From an uncultured Caulobacterales bacterium (lineage in GTDB: Bacteria > Pseudomonadota > Alphaproteobacteria > Caulobacterales > Maricaulaceae): a DNA stretch of 64,000 bases. The stretch spans positions 1 to 64,000 of the forward strand of contig CALFVT010000003.1 in NCBI GenBank assembly GCA_937928165.1, written 5' to 3'. The notes under the pieces were generated by a model. It had not been told where the DNA came from. It saw nothing but the letters and a program-made list of their open reading frames with translations, and did no database searches. The position numbers and the translations under genes are program-made. Below are positions 1-8,371 of the stretch, one piece after another. The stretch's first letter is position 1. Each line of letters starts with the position of its first letter.

Positions 1-2
1 GT

Positions 3-119
3 GTTCCGAAGGCCCATTTTGGCCTATATTTGAAGGAATGTGAGTGGCGTTTTAACAACCCAGACCCGCTCAGCCAATTACAACAGTTAAAACAATGGGT
101 TAAAAAGAATATGAGCTAG
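3..119 (+). CDS. IS1595-family (ISXO2-like) transposase, C-terminal end only
   Basis: An open frame enters from the left edge and stops at 117-119, giving the last 38 residues. The stretch YLKECEWRFNNPDP followed by QLQQLKQW matches what I know of the end of the DDE domain in IS1595/ISXO2-type transposases, where a Y-L-x-E-x-x-W-R-F-N motif closes the catalytic domain. The enzyme would carry out cut-and-paste transposition. Only the C-terminus is inside the window, so I cannot say whether the element is intact. The family assignment rests on this short motif and is an inference. Confidence 0.6.
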   Translation, partial: VPKAHFGLYLKECEWRFNNPDPLSQLQQLKQWVKKNMS

Positions 120-325
120 TTATCTAGGACAGCCCCTAATAGAATTAGAAGAAACATTTCAATAAACGGAACGCCAGCTATCAGCGCGGGTATAACACCT
201 ATAGCTAAACCTATTGTCATGAATAAGAACCATAGACCAAATAGACATATATATATAACAACAATATTTTTCATCACATAAGCCCGCAAACCACCATTAT
301 TCCTAAAAGCGTTTAATGAGGGCAT
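116..325 (-). CDS. Small hypothetical membrane protein, apparently truncated by the IS end
   Basis: About 69 residues if translation starts at the ATG at 325; ATGs at 376, 346 and 274 are also possible and none has a convincing ribosome binding site. Two hydrophobic stretches, beginning near IVVIYICLFGLWF and GLAIGVIPALIAG, suggest one or two membrane helices. The last codons and the stop lie inside the presumed IS end, so the present C-terminus is probably artificial. The AT-rich composition differs from the genes to the right. No family recognised; it may not be expressed. Confidence 0.3.
   Translation of the reverse strand: MPSLNAFRNNGGLRAYVMKNIVVIYICLFGLWFLFMTIGLAIGVIPALIAGVPFIEMFLLILLGAVLDN
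117..136. repeat. Possible terminal inverted repeat of the IS1595-type element
   Basis: Directly after the transposase stop the sequence reads TATCTAGGACAGCCCC, ending near 136. Read from the other strand it begins GGGGCTGTCC, the GG-rich start expected for IS1595-group ends. The partner repeat would lie left of the window, so this is a guess from position and composition. Confidence 0.3.
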
Positions 326-524
326 CAACTTTACTATCAAGCTCATCAAAAATTTTCCAAAGCCCAAATGACGCAAGAAAAAATGAGGCGACTATTAAAA
401 GGTCTTCTGTCGGAAAATATTTAGAAAAGTAAAACCCCATAAATAACGCCATAATCACGAACCGTAAAAAGAACTTCGTAAAAACAGAGATGCAATGAAT
501 TGATATTTCAGCCCAAAAATTCAT
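303..524 (-). CDS. Small hypothetical membrane protein (73 aa)
   Basis: The frame encodes MNFWAEISIH at the start, two hydrophobic segments (around residues 18-34 and 42-58) and a charged tail ending in IKRF, so a two-helix inner-membrane protein is likely. It overlaps the next small frame by about 23 bases. The ribosome binding site is weak and the base composition is AT-rich like its neighbour, which suggests recently acquired DNA beside the IS. I do not recognise a family. Confidence 0.4.
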   Translation of the reverse strand: MNFWAEISIHCISVFTKFFLRFVIMALFMGFYFSKYFPTEDLLIVASFFLASFGLWKIFDELDSKVDALIKRF

Positions 525-653
525 AGTTTAATTACCACTTTCATTTTTTATAGTAAGAGATAACCTAACTTAAATGACGTTATCTGTTCACTTTATATGC
601 GGGGTGATCATGAGACTATCTCAAAGAACAACCGACGGCTTAAACCCAGTCTC

Positions 654-2333
654 TTACCGCTCATAAACAAATTGTCCGCCGATGATGGTTTTGAGCGCTT
701 TGACTTTGGGGATGTCTTTGGCGGGGATGGTCATGATGTCTGCGTCAAAAACAGAAAAATCTGCGCGTTTTCCGACTTCTATTGTGCCGAGAACATCCTC
801 TTGGAAACTAGCATAGGCCGGCCAGAGGGTGAACATTTTAAGGGCGTTCATGCGGGAGACCGCTTCGCTCGCGCCCCAATTATCTGCGCTATAGCCGTTT
901 AAATCCATACGCGCCGTAGCGGCGTAAAATTCAATCATCGGGTCGCCGCGCTCGACGGGCGCATCAGAGCCGCCCGCAATGATTGCTCCGCTGCCGATTA
1001 AAGACTGCCACGCATAGCCGCCTTTAAGCCGCTCATCGCCGAGCCTGTCGGGGGCAAAATGTAAATCACCAATGGCATGGCTTGGCTGCATGGAGGCAAT
1101 GACGCCCATATCCGCAAAGCGCGGAATATCATCAAGGTGAAGGATTTGCGCATGTTCAACCCGCCAGCGTTGATCGGCCGCGCTGTCGCCTAAAATATCC
1201 TCATACCAATCCAGCACGAGCTTATTACCCCGGTCCCCAATGGCGTGGGTATTGACCTGCACGCCGCCTTTTTGCGCCTTGCCCATGAGGTCATAAGCCT
1301 CTTCTTTGGGGAGTAAAATAAGCCCGCGGCTATCGGGTTTATCACGATAAGGCGCGGTCAAGGCCGCCCCGCGAGAGCCGAGCGCTCCGTCTACATAAAG
1401 CTTCACCGCACGGGTGATAACATGGCCATTTTGGCTCGCCCTCGACCCCGTAGCAATCAAGTCATCCAGCCCCGATTTATCAACGGAGTTATAAACGCGC
1501 AGGGTAATATCCCCGCTATCGGACATGGATTCGATCATGTCCAAATTGGCGGGGTCAACGCTCATATTATGGAGTCCCGTCCAGCCATAAGCGGTGTAAA
1601 CATCCGATGCGGCCTCATAGGCCCGCGCTTTTTCAGCGGCGCTTGGTGCGGATAACAGCGCAAAGACCGGCGCGCCGGCGGCGTCAATTAACATGCCCGT
1701 GGGCTCGCCATGCCCGTCCTTTTCTATACGCCCTCCCGCCGTATCAGGGGTTTCAGGCGTAATCCCCGCTGCCGTAAGGGCCGCACTATTGACCACCACC
1801 GCATGACCATCGGCGCGCTCTAGGATTACCGGATTATTCGGCGCAACCCCGTCCAGATCAGAGGCCATAGGAAAGCGCTGCTCCGGCCAGCCCGTTTCAA
1901 TCCAGCCGCGCCCGTAAAGCGCTTGCCCTGCCGGAATATCTTCAAGGGCGGCTTTAACCCGCGCGGTTAGCTCAGCCACCGAATTTGTGCCTTCAAGGTT
2001 TAGGTTCAGCTCTCTTTGGCCAAGGCCAAGTAAATGGGCGTGGGCATCCGTAAAGCCCGGATAAAGCGCCGCGCCGCCGAGATTATAACGCACCGCAAGA
2101 TCACCATATTGACCGAGGATATCATCTTCTGGCCCGACCGCGATAATTTTGCCATTTTTTACGGCGACTGCTTCAGCCATCGGGGCCGCGTCCACTGCCG
2201 TATAAATCGGCCCGCCGTAAATGACTAATGACGCTGATTTTTCAAATCTTGCTTTTCTATCGCTTTGCGCGAAATCTTGGCAAGCCGTTAGCACACTAAG
2301 GGCCAATAAGGATAGAAGGAAACGGCGAGCCAT
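654..2333 (-). CDS. Amidohydrolase family lipoprotein (YtcJ-like)
   Basis: A 559-residue metal-dependent hydrolase of the amidohydrolase 3 (YtcJ/exoenzyme) type. The N-terminus is a lipoprotein signal with lipobox LTAC at residues 15-18, so the mature protein should be anchored in the envelope. The TIM-barrel metal ligands are visible: H98-A-H100 in TDAHAH, the THAIGDRG segment, the RVEHAQ segment and GSDAPVE near the C-terminus. Substrates of this family are mostly unknown (amides, formamides, cyclic imides). It lies 24 bases downstream of the RibD-like gene and is probably co-transcribed with it. Length is normal for the family. Confidence 0.88.
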   Translation of the reverse strand: MARRFLLSLLALSVLTACQDFAQSDRKARFEKSASLVIYGGPIYTAVDAAPMAEAVAVKNGKIIAVGPEDDILGQYGDLAVRYNLGGAALYPGFTDAHAHLLGLGQRELNLNLEGTNSVAELTARVKAALEDIPAGQALYGRGWIETGWPEQRFPMASDLDGVAPNNPVILERADGHAVVVNSAALTAAGITPETPDTAGGRIEKDGHGEPTGMLIDAAGAPVFALLSAPSAAEKARAYEAASDVYTAYGWTGLHNMSVDPANLDMIESMSDSGDITLRVYNSVDKSGLDDLIATGSRASQNGHVITRAVKLYVDGALGSRGAALTAPYRDKPDSRGLILLPKEEAYDLMGKAQKGGVQVNTHAIGDRGNKLVLDWYEDILGDSAADQRWRVEHAQILHLDDIPRFADMGVIASMQPSHAIGDLHFAPDRLGDERLKGGYAWQSLIGSGAIIAGGSDAPVERGDPMIEFYAATARMDLNGYSADNWGASEAVSRMNALKMFTLWPAYASFQEDVLGTIEVGKRADFSVFDADIMTIPAKDIPKVKALKTIIGGQFVYER

Positions 2334-2357
2334 AGGTTTATCCTTTTAAGATAATAA

Positions 2358-2810
2358 TTAATTGCGGCTCATTCTAACACGGTTGAAAAATTCGTCCATA
2401 ATAATCACGGCCTCATCTTCGCGGCAGCCTGTGGTGACATCTATGCCCACCTCTTGGAGCATCGCCGCACCGCGCCAATTCACGCGCGGGTCGGGGTCAA
2501 TAGCGGCAATTACGCAGCGGGCAATTCCCGCGTCAATCAAGGCCTGCGCGCAAGGGCCGGTTTGGCCTATGTGGGAGCAAGGCTCTAGCGTCACATAGGC
2601 TGTGCATCCGGCCGCCGCTTCGCCTGCGGCTTCAAGGGCGCGGGTTTCCGCATGGGGGCGTCCACCCCGCGCCGTCACCCCTTGGCCAATTATGCGGCCA
2701 TGTTTCACCAAGACGCAGCCGACGGATGGGTTCTCCCCCGTTAGGCCTTTATGGGTTGCCGCAAGGCTGAGGGCTTTACCCATGAAGTCAATATCTTGGT
2801 CAGACAACAT
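2358..2810 (-). CDS. Riboflavin-biosynthesis RibD deaminase domain, stand-alone
   Basis: 150 residues matching only the N-terminal cytidine-deaminase-like half of RibD, which deaminates the pyrimidine intermediate made by GTP cyclohydrolase II. Zinc and catalytic residues are present: H53-A-E55, and C78 and C87 in EPCSHIGQTGPC. The frame stops right after FFNRVRMSRN, where normal RibD proteins (about 360 residues) cross into the reductase domain with a GFxxRxxxGRP motif. The 24 bases to the next gene leave no room for a reductase. It is either a dedicated deaminase with a separate reductase elsewhere, or a decayed paralogue. It starts 26 bases after gpmA. Confidence 0.85.
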   Translation of the reverse strand: MLSDQDIDFMGKALSLAATHKGLTGENPSVGCVLVKHGRIIGQGVTARGGRPHAETRALEAAGEAAAGCTAYVTLEPCSHIGQTGPCAQALIDAGIARCVIAAIDPDPRVNWRGAAMLQEVGIDVTTGCREDEAVIIMDEFFNRVRMSRN

Positions 2811-2836
2811 TGTTTTGGGTGGTTTATTTTAGCATC

Positions 2837-3703
2837 TTATTTTGCGGGTTGCCCGTCCAAAATTTTCTGCATCGTGTCGGCTTTCAAATCATCCGTAGAC
2901 GCCTCTATGCCCCGCGATTGGGCAAGCTTTACAAGCTCTGCTTCTTTCATCTTTTTCAGCGCGGTTTTTGTATAAACCGTATCAATAAAAGGCAGGTCTT
3001 TCGCTCGTTTTTCATCCAGATAACGCGCAGATTTCACATTCAATGTGCCGTCTTCTAGCTCAATTAACAACGGATTTCCTGTTGGAAATTCAAAGCCCGG
3101 AATGTCTTTATCGGCGACATTAAATATCTTTTTCATCAAGGCCCGCAGACTATTTCCATGAGCAGAGATAATAATATTCGTCCCGGCGCGGATAAATTGC
3201 ATGATCTGCCCATCAAAATAAGGCAGCACCCGTTCAGTGGTGATTTTAAGGCTTTCACCTGTCGGCAGTTCCGCAGGGTCAATTCCTGCATATTTAGGAT
3301 CATGGCTCGGGTGAAATTCGCTTTCTATATCGATTTGCGGGGGCGGTACGTCAAAGCTGCGGCGCCAGATATGCACTTGCTCATCCCCGTGTTTGTCGCG
3401 GGTTTCTTGCTTGTTTAGTCCCGTCAACCCGCCGTAATGGCGCTCATTCAAGTGCCAGTCTTTGGTGACGGGAACATGCATTTGATCGAGCGCTTCAAGG
3501 GTCAGCCAAAGCGTTTTAATCGCCCGCTTTTGATAGCTGGTAAATGCAATATCAAAGCTCACTTTTTCTTTGGCCAAAAGTTTACCGGCTTTTTTTGCCT
3601 CCCGCGTGCCTTCGGCGGTCAGGCCCACATCCACCCAGCCCGTAAACCGGTTTTGCAAGTTCCAATCGGATTGCCCGTGGCGCACAAGAACAAGATAGCT
3701 CAT
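2837..3703 (-). CDS. gpmA: 2,3-bisphosphoglycerate-dependent phosphoglycerate mutase with C-terminal extension
   Basis: Interconverts 3- and 2-phosphoglycerate in glycolysis and gluconeogenesis. The phosphohistidine loop LVRHGQSDWN is at residues 6-15 (H9), followed by NRFTGW; the second catalytic region is SAHGNSLRALMK. The ATG at 3703 is chosen over 3715 because GGGAGA sits at good distance. The protein is 288 residues, whereas the family is usually 230-250. The excess is a C-terminal segment of roughly 55 residues containing LVKLAQSRGIEAS, which resembles short SAP/Rho-N-like helical folds. First gene of a likely gpmA-ribD-amidohydrolase unit. Confidence 0.92.
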   Translation of the reverse strand: MSYLVLVRHGQSDWNLQNRFTGWVDVGLTAEGTREAKKAGKLLAKEKVSFDIAFTSYQKRAIKTLWLTLEALDQMHVPVTKDWHLNERHYGGLTGLNKQETRDKHGDEQVHIWRRSFDVPPPQIDIESEFHPSHDPKYAGIDPAELPTGESLKITTERVLPYFDGQIMQFIRAGTNIIISAHGNSLRALMKKIFNVADKDIPGFEFPTGNPLLIELEDGTLNVKSARYLDEKRAKDLPFIDTVYTKTALKKMKEAELVKLAQSRGIEASTDDLKADTMQKILDGQPAK

Positions 3704-3849
3704 AATTTCTCCCAAAATATCCGCGCCGCTTTTACCCCCCTACCGCGCCTCTGTCTATATCGGAATACGGCCCACAATCTATCGCCGTGAATATGCCGCA
3801 TTGCTAATCATTGATGCCGCTTTATACTCACCTTCAAAGGGAGGTTTAT

Positions 3850-4791
3850 ATGTTTAAGACGCCCGGTAAGTCCAGGTGGGTTTATCTCATCTTCTTCATT
3901 GGAATTTGCACCGTGGTTATGCGCGCCCTTCTTGATTCGCGCTTTGGTACAACCAGCGTAACTTATGTCCTGATACCCTTTTTAATTTCATTTTTGCTCT
4001 ATCATTTTATCCCCCCCATTGAGGACGGCACTCGGGTTAGGCGGGTCGCTCAGCATTTTATAAATGCGACCATTGTTATGCTTGGAACTTCGGTGTTTAT
4101 CTTTGAAGGCTTCCTATGCGTATTGTTCTTTATGCCGATTTATTACTTCGGTGTTTTAATCGCCTATCTGAATGCGGTGAGCGCTGACCGTTCAGATCGC
4201 AACAGCTTAAAAACATCTTTTGTGCCTTTAATCGCCATCATTGCCGCCACTGAAGGCCTCTCGCCATCAACAAGTTTCGAGCGTCAAAACAGTATAACCC
4301 GCAACGTTATAATTTCCGCCAATATCCAAAACTTACAAGAGAATATGGCGCAAAATATCGAGCTTTCACCCACGCGCCATTGGATGCTGAGCCTGTTCCC
4401 GCTCCCGCAAGATATTAAAGCCGGCGCACTCAAAGTCGGCGATATTCATAAAATGCAGTTTATTTACAAACGCTGGTTTTTCACCAATGTCAAACATGGT
4501 GAGTTTCACCTTAGGCTAGACAAAGTCACCCCTGAACATATCCAAACGCGGGTGGTGAAAAATGATAGTTATCTGGCGTCTTACATGGATATCAAAGGCA
4601 CGGATGTTCACTTCAAAGCCTTAGGCGGCGGGCAGACAGAATTATCTTTGACCATTCATTATGAGCGCAGGCTTGACCCTTATTGGTACTTCGGGCCGCT
4701 GCAAAAATTCACCATTGAAAAAAGCGCAGATTATTTAATTCAAAATATTATCGCTAAAGACAGCCGTATTATTACAAAAAGAAAGCTTTAA
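3850..4791 (+). CDS. Membrane protein with C-terminal SRPBCC-like domain
   Basis: 313 residues. I chose the ATG at 3850 because GGGAGG precedes it; an upstream ATG at 3811 lacks this. The first 130 residues contain about four membrane helices (around WVYLIFFIGICTVV, VTYVLIPFLISFLLYHFI, FINATIVMLGTSVFIF and VLFFMPIYYFGVLIAYL). The remainder is soluble and looks like a polyketide-cyclase/START (SRPBCC) fold, ending in a beta-rich stretch and a long helix. No enzymatic motif is visible. It ends one base before the desaturase start, so the two are probably coupled, which suggests a role with a hydrophobic ligand. Confidence 0.65.
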   Translation: MFKTPGKSRWVYLIFFIGICTVVMRALLDSRFGTTSVTYVLIPFLISFLLYHFIPPIEDGTRVRRVAQHFINATIVMLGTSVFIFEGFLCVLFFMPIYYFGVLIAYLNAVSADRSDRNSLKTSFVPLIAIIAATEGLSPSTSFERQNSITRNVIISANIQNLQENMAQNIELSPTRHWMLSLFPLPQDIKAGALKVGDIHKMQFIYKRWFFTNVKHGEFHLRLDKVTPEHIQTRVVKNDSYLASYMDIKGTDVHFKALGGGQTELSLTIHYERRLDPYWYFGPLQKFTIEKSADYLIQNIIAKDSRIITKRKL

Positions 4792-4792
4792 G

Positions 4793-5746
4793 ATGAGCGC
4801 AAATATAGACCGCATTCGTCCGACGCCCCTCAGCAATGCCGAAGATGCAGACGTGCGATGGAGCCCCGTAAAATCTTTATGGTGGAGCACCATGTGCCTC
4901 ACTTGGGTGATTGGCGGTTCATTATATTTTTCATGGCAAGCCCTTGGCGTTTTCCTCATGACATCCGCTATTACCCTGTGCGGTGGTCACTCGCTGGGAA
5001 TGCACCGCAAATTTATCCATGATAGTTTTGACTGCCCAAAGTGGCTAGAAATCATCGGCGTTTGGCTCGGAACCCTTGTGGGCCTCGGCGGGCCTTATAC
5101 CATGATTTACACCCACGACATCAGGGATTGGGCCCAGCGACAAGATCGCTGCCATCCCTTTTTATCCCACCAAAGCCCGATGTTAAAAGATTTCATCTGG
5201 CAAATTCACTGCAAGCTTTATTTCCGTAATCCGCCTAATTTTGACTATCCTGACAAGTTAACCCAAAGCCGCTTGCTCGGTTTTATTCAGGCCACCTCTA
5301 TGCTCCAGCAAATCCCCCTTGCTGCCGTTTTATATCTTTGGGGTGGTTTAGGTTTCGTATTTTGGGGCATCTGCGGGCGGGTAAGCGTGTCTATATTCGG
5401 TCACTGGTTGATTGGTTATTTCGCCCATAATCACGGCCCGCGCGATTGGCATGTCCAAAACGCCGCCGTGCAAGGCCATAATGTGAGGTTTTGCGGGCTG
5501 ATAACATTTGGGGAATGTTGGCATAATAATCACCACGCCTTCCCAGACTCAGCACGAATTGGACTTTATAAAGACCAAATTGATCCGGGCTGGTGGGTTT
5601 TATTGGCCTTGAAAAAGCTCGGCCTTGTTTGGGATATGAAAACACCCGAGGATTTAGATTTTAGGGCGGAGCTTTTGCCTGTTAAAGCGAAGAGTTCACA
5701 GCTGCCTATTTATAATCCACAAGCCAAGACGGCAGGTCATCTGTGA
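4793..5746 (+). CDS. Fatty acid desaturase family protein with an altered second histidine box
   Basis: 317-residue integral-membrane di-iron protein of the acyl-CoA desaturase (OLE1/SCD-like) type, expected to insert a double bond in an acyl chain. Box 1 is HRKFIH (71-76) and box 3 is HNNHH (244-248). Box 2, normally HxxHH, reads HDIRD at 108-112 followed by H121 and H126, so the ligand set differs from the textbook enzyme. HNHGPRDWH at 212-220 is an extra histidine cluster. Hydrophobic stretches lie before and between the boxes. The 3' end overlaps the convergent HAD gene by about 40 bases. Confidence 0.8.
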   Translation: MSANIDRIRPTPLSNAEDADVRWSPVKSLWWSTMCLTWVIGGSLYFSWQALGVFLMTSAITLCGGHSLGMHRKFIHDSFDCPKWLEIIGVWLGTLVGLGGPYTMIYTHDIRDWAQRQDRCHPFLSHQSPMLKDFIWQIHCKLYFRNPPNFDYPDKLTQSRLLGFIQATSMLQQIPLAAVLYLWGGLGFVFWGICGRVSVSIFGHWLIGYFAHNHGPRDWHVQNAAVQGHNVRFCGLITFGECWHNNHHAFPDSARIGLYKDQIDPGWWVLLALKKLGLVWDMKTPEDLDFRAELLPVKAKSSQLPIYNPQAKTAGHL

Positions 5747-6389
5747 TATAATCAACCCAGTCTGCTTTTGTGCTTGTCCCTGCGGGGCGGGCAGCTTCGG
5801 GCTCATGACTCCAATCTTCGCCGGACGTTACAAGGACGGTTGCCATGCCCATCTCTTTGGGGACTTTTAAATTCCGCAGGCTATCTTCAAACATCACCGC
5901 CGTTTGAGGATTAATATCAAAAGAATCACAAAACTTCACATAAGGCGAGCGTTGGGGTTTAGGGATATAATCCACATCATCAACGCCGAAACTACCGTTA
6001 AATAAATCCCATAAATTTATATGTGAGGCAATATTTTTAGCATGGGCCCGCGAGCCGTTAGTAAAGATAAACTTCCGCCCCGGCAGAGCCTTTATCGCGG
6101 CGCGCAAAGCGGGGTTGGGCGCAAGAGCCGATAAATCTACGTCATGAACGTAATCTAAAAACTCTGCCGGATCCATGCCGTGAACCGCCATGAGCCCCGA
6201 CAAAGTCGTGCCATATTCTGCCAAATATTCTTTTTGCACAGCCCGCGCCTTTACAGGCTGGAGCTGTAAGTAACGGCTCACGAAATCAGTCATTTTCCGG
6301 TCGATTTGACCAAAGAAATCAACATCCCCCCGGTAAAGCGTATTATCAAGATCAAAGATCCAGTTTTGTATATGGCTTAGCTTTTTCAT
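5706..6389 (-). CDS. HAD-family hydrolase, pyrimidine 5'-nucleotidase type
   Basis: 227 residues with motif I DLDNTLY at 13-19 (nucleophile D13), motif II IFTNGSRAH, and the acidic motif MFEDSLRNL. This is the SDT1/PHM8-like group, annotated as pyrimidine 5'-nucleotidase, which removes phosphate from UMP/CMP or similar nucleotides. In alphaproteobacteria this gene is commonly found beside argB; here a DUF1036 gene is inserted between them. It is the last gene of the rpmH-argB run and overlaps the convergent desaturase gene. Confidence 0.85.
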   Translation of the reverse strand: MKKLSHIQNWIFDLDNTLYRGDVDFFGQIDRKMTDFVSRYLQLQPVKARAVQKEYLAEYGTTLSGLMAVHGMDPAEFLDYVHDVDLSALAPNPALRAAIKALPGRKFIFTNGSRAHAKNIASHINLWDLFNGSFGVDDVDYIPKPQRSPYVKFCDSFDINPQTAVMFEDSLRNLKVPKEMGMATVLVTSGEDWSHEPEAARPAGTSTKADWVDYITDDLPSWLVDYK

Positions 6390-6404
6390 AAAATAATCTA
6401 TAGC

Positions 6405-7460
6405 TTACCGAAGACCGCCGCCCACAGCATCTGTAAAATCATTTTCAGATAAATTAACTTGCAAACCTTTTTCTGTTGTCACGACCGCTCTGAAATTTGC
6501 GGCACTATAGCCTTTATCTGTACAAAACTCTCGTCCAATCGCCGAGAATTTAGATTCCGCAATACAAAAGTTATTCTTTGTCTCCAGAGGGTTTTTTAAG
6601 ATCAAACTTTGGGTGTCGTCCAATATTTTATAAGCATAAATATGCATTTCCGTGCCAATTAAATCTTTTGTCCAGGGCCGTATACATTTGTTAGGCTCTA
6701 GTCCCCACCACCCGCGTGATTGCCATGCACCATCTTCGCGGTAGCCAATGGCCGTCCATGTTTTCTGGGCCATTTTATTACATAATGTCAGCCCAGTTAA
6801 GTCCTGCTGTGACAGAGCCGCATCCTCAAGCGCATCTATCTTTTCAAAGGCTGAAAGCTTAGAATTAATATCATAATCTTTTAAAAAAGCCTTTAGCGTA
6901 TCGCGCGTTCGCCGCCCGTCAATGCCATCTATGCGTGATATTTTATATCCTGCATCTTTTAAAAGGCGCTGCACGCCGGCCGTTTCGGCTTTAGCCTTAT
7001 AGTCATCAGGCTCAATTAAACTGGTGGTATTTTCTTCGGGGTTAATATGTAAAAACCGCCGAGTCTCAAGCCCTTGAAGCGCGCAAGACACGCTCATATC
7101 CACCGCAAAATTGTCATTGGGGTTTACGCATAAAGGTGCTTGCCCTGCCCATTCACGAATGCCGCCATTATGAACGGCGGCGCTTTCTGCATATAAAAAC
7201 CGCGGTATATTGGGCGTTATATCTTCTTGCTGGCATTCAGACGGCCGTAGTTTTTTCCAACCGCGTATTTTCACCGTTTCATTATCCGTATGGCCCGTTG
7301 CAATACGCAAAATGAAAGAGGTTTCATTACAAATTTTCCACGGCGCGCGGCTTGTATTCACATCACTCCGCGTTTGCGTTTCGGCTTCGTCTTGCGCCGC
7401 CGACATCCCCGCAAGACTATAACATAAACATAATAACAAAACCCGCATCACATTGATCAT
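6405..7460 (-). CDS. DUF1036 protein with two DUF1036 repeats around a peptidoglycan-binding-like helix bundle
   Basis: 351 residues with a cleavable signal peptide (about 1-22, ending SAAQ), so exported. The segment from APWKICNETSF through RGWKKLRPSEC (about 40-80) and the segment from CNKMAQKTWTAIGYR through RGWWGLEPNKC (about 225-255) are two copies of the DUF1036 signature, a W-x(n)-C-N-x-T stretch followed by GWxxLxPxxC. Between them VQRLLKDAGYKISRIDG with DGRRTRDTLKAFLKDY looks like a peptidoglycan-binding domain 1 fold. The start overlaps the argB stop as TAATG, implying translational coupling. Function unknown; a periplasmic wall-associated protein is an inference. Confidence 0.75.
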   Translation of the reverse strand: MINVMRVLLLCLCYSLAGMSAAQDEAETQTRSDVNTSRAPWKICNETSFILRIATGHTDNETVKIRGWKKLRPSECQQEDITPNIPRFLYAESAAVHNGGIREWAGQAPLCVNPNDNFAVDMSVSCALQGLETRRFLHINPEENTTSLIEPDDYKAKAETAGVQRLLKDAGYKISRIDGIDGRRTRDTLKAFLKDYDINSKLSAFEKIDALEDAALSQQDLTGLTLCNKMAQKTWTAIGYREDGAWQSRGWWGLEPNKCIRPWTKDLIGTEMHIYAYKILDDTQSLILKNPLETKNNFCIAESKFSAIGREFCTDKGYSAANFRAVVTTEKGLQVNLSENDFTDAVGGGLR

Positions 7461-8338
7461 TATTCAGGCGCATCCATAATTAATGTGCCTGCGCCTTGAT
7501 CGGTAAATAGTTCAACGAGAAGCCCGTGCGCCCGCCGGCCATCAAGAATAACAACCGCCTGCACCCCGGATTCGACAGCTGTAATCGCCGTACCAAGCTT
7601 CGGTATCATGCCGCCCTTGGCCGTCCCATCATCAATCAAAGAGCGTGCCTCGGGCAAGGATAAATCGGTCAAAAGGTTTTTATCTTTATCCATCACCCCT
7701 TCAATATCCGTTAGTAACATAAGCCGCACCGCCCCTAGGGCCCCAGCGATGACCCCAGCGGCGGTATCAGCATTAATATTAAAAGAGCCTCCGTCTGCGC
7801 CGCCGCTTATGGGGGAAATAACAGGAATGAACGCTCCGCCGCCCGCCGCTGTGACGGCCTCAATGAGGGCCGTATTCACCGCAACGGGCTCCCCCGTAAA
7901 GCCAAGGTCTTCACGGACGGCTTTGGCGGTGATAATGGCGGCGTCTTTACCGGACAGCCCAACCCCTTGCCCCCCGGCCTGGTTAATCGCCTGAACGATG
8001 GATTTATTAATCAGGCCCGATAAGACCATTTCAGCCACTTCAACCGTTTCCAAATCAGACACACGTAGACCATCGACAAATTTGGTTTCGATATTGAGCC
8101 GCGCCAGCATAGAGCCAATTTGCGGTCCGCCTCCATGAACAACAACGGGGCGAAGGCCAAATTGGCGCAACAGAACAACATCGCGGGCAAATTGGCGGGT
8201 CAACTCTGGATCACCCATGGCATGGCCGCCAAATTTCACAACAATCGTCTGGCCGGCATAACGCTGGATAAACGGCAAAGCCTCAGACAATGTCTGAGCG
8301 CTCGTCCATCCTGTTTCATTTTTGCGGCGTTTAAGCAT
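7460..8338 (-). CDS. argB: Acetylglutamate kinase
   Basis: Phosphorylates N-acetylglutamate in arginine biosynthesis (cytosolic, amino-acid kinase fold). At 292 residues it has the usual length. Signature segments are VVKFGGHAM near residue 34, [10 protein letters not shown] near 67, and KGGMIPKL near the C-terminus, which is the ATP-binding loop. It follows engB by 33 bases and is coupled to the DUF1036 gene. The engB-argB order is typical of alphaproteobacteria. Confidence 0.97.
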   Translation of the reverse strand: MLKRRKNETGWTSAQTLSEALPFIQRYAGQTIVVKFGGHAMGDPELTRQFARDVVLLRQFGLRPVVVHGGGPQIGSMLARLNIETKFVDGLRVSDLETVEVAEMVLSGLINKSIVQAINQAGGQGVGLSGKDAAIITAKAVREDLGFTGEPVAVNTALIEAVTAAGGGAFIPVISPISGGADGGSFNINADTAAGVIAGALGAVRLMLLTDIEGVMDKDKNLLTDLSLPEARSLIDDGTAKGGMIPKLGTAITAVESGVQAVVILDGRRAHGLLVELFTDQGAGTLIMDAPE

Positions 8339-8371
8339 ACGGAGCTCTCATTTTAAAGGGCGGCGATAAAA

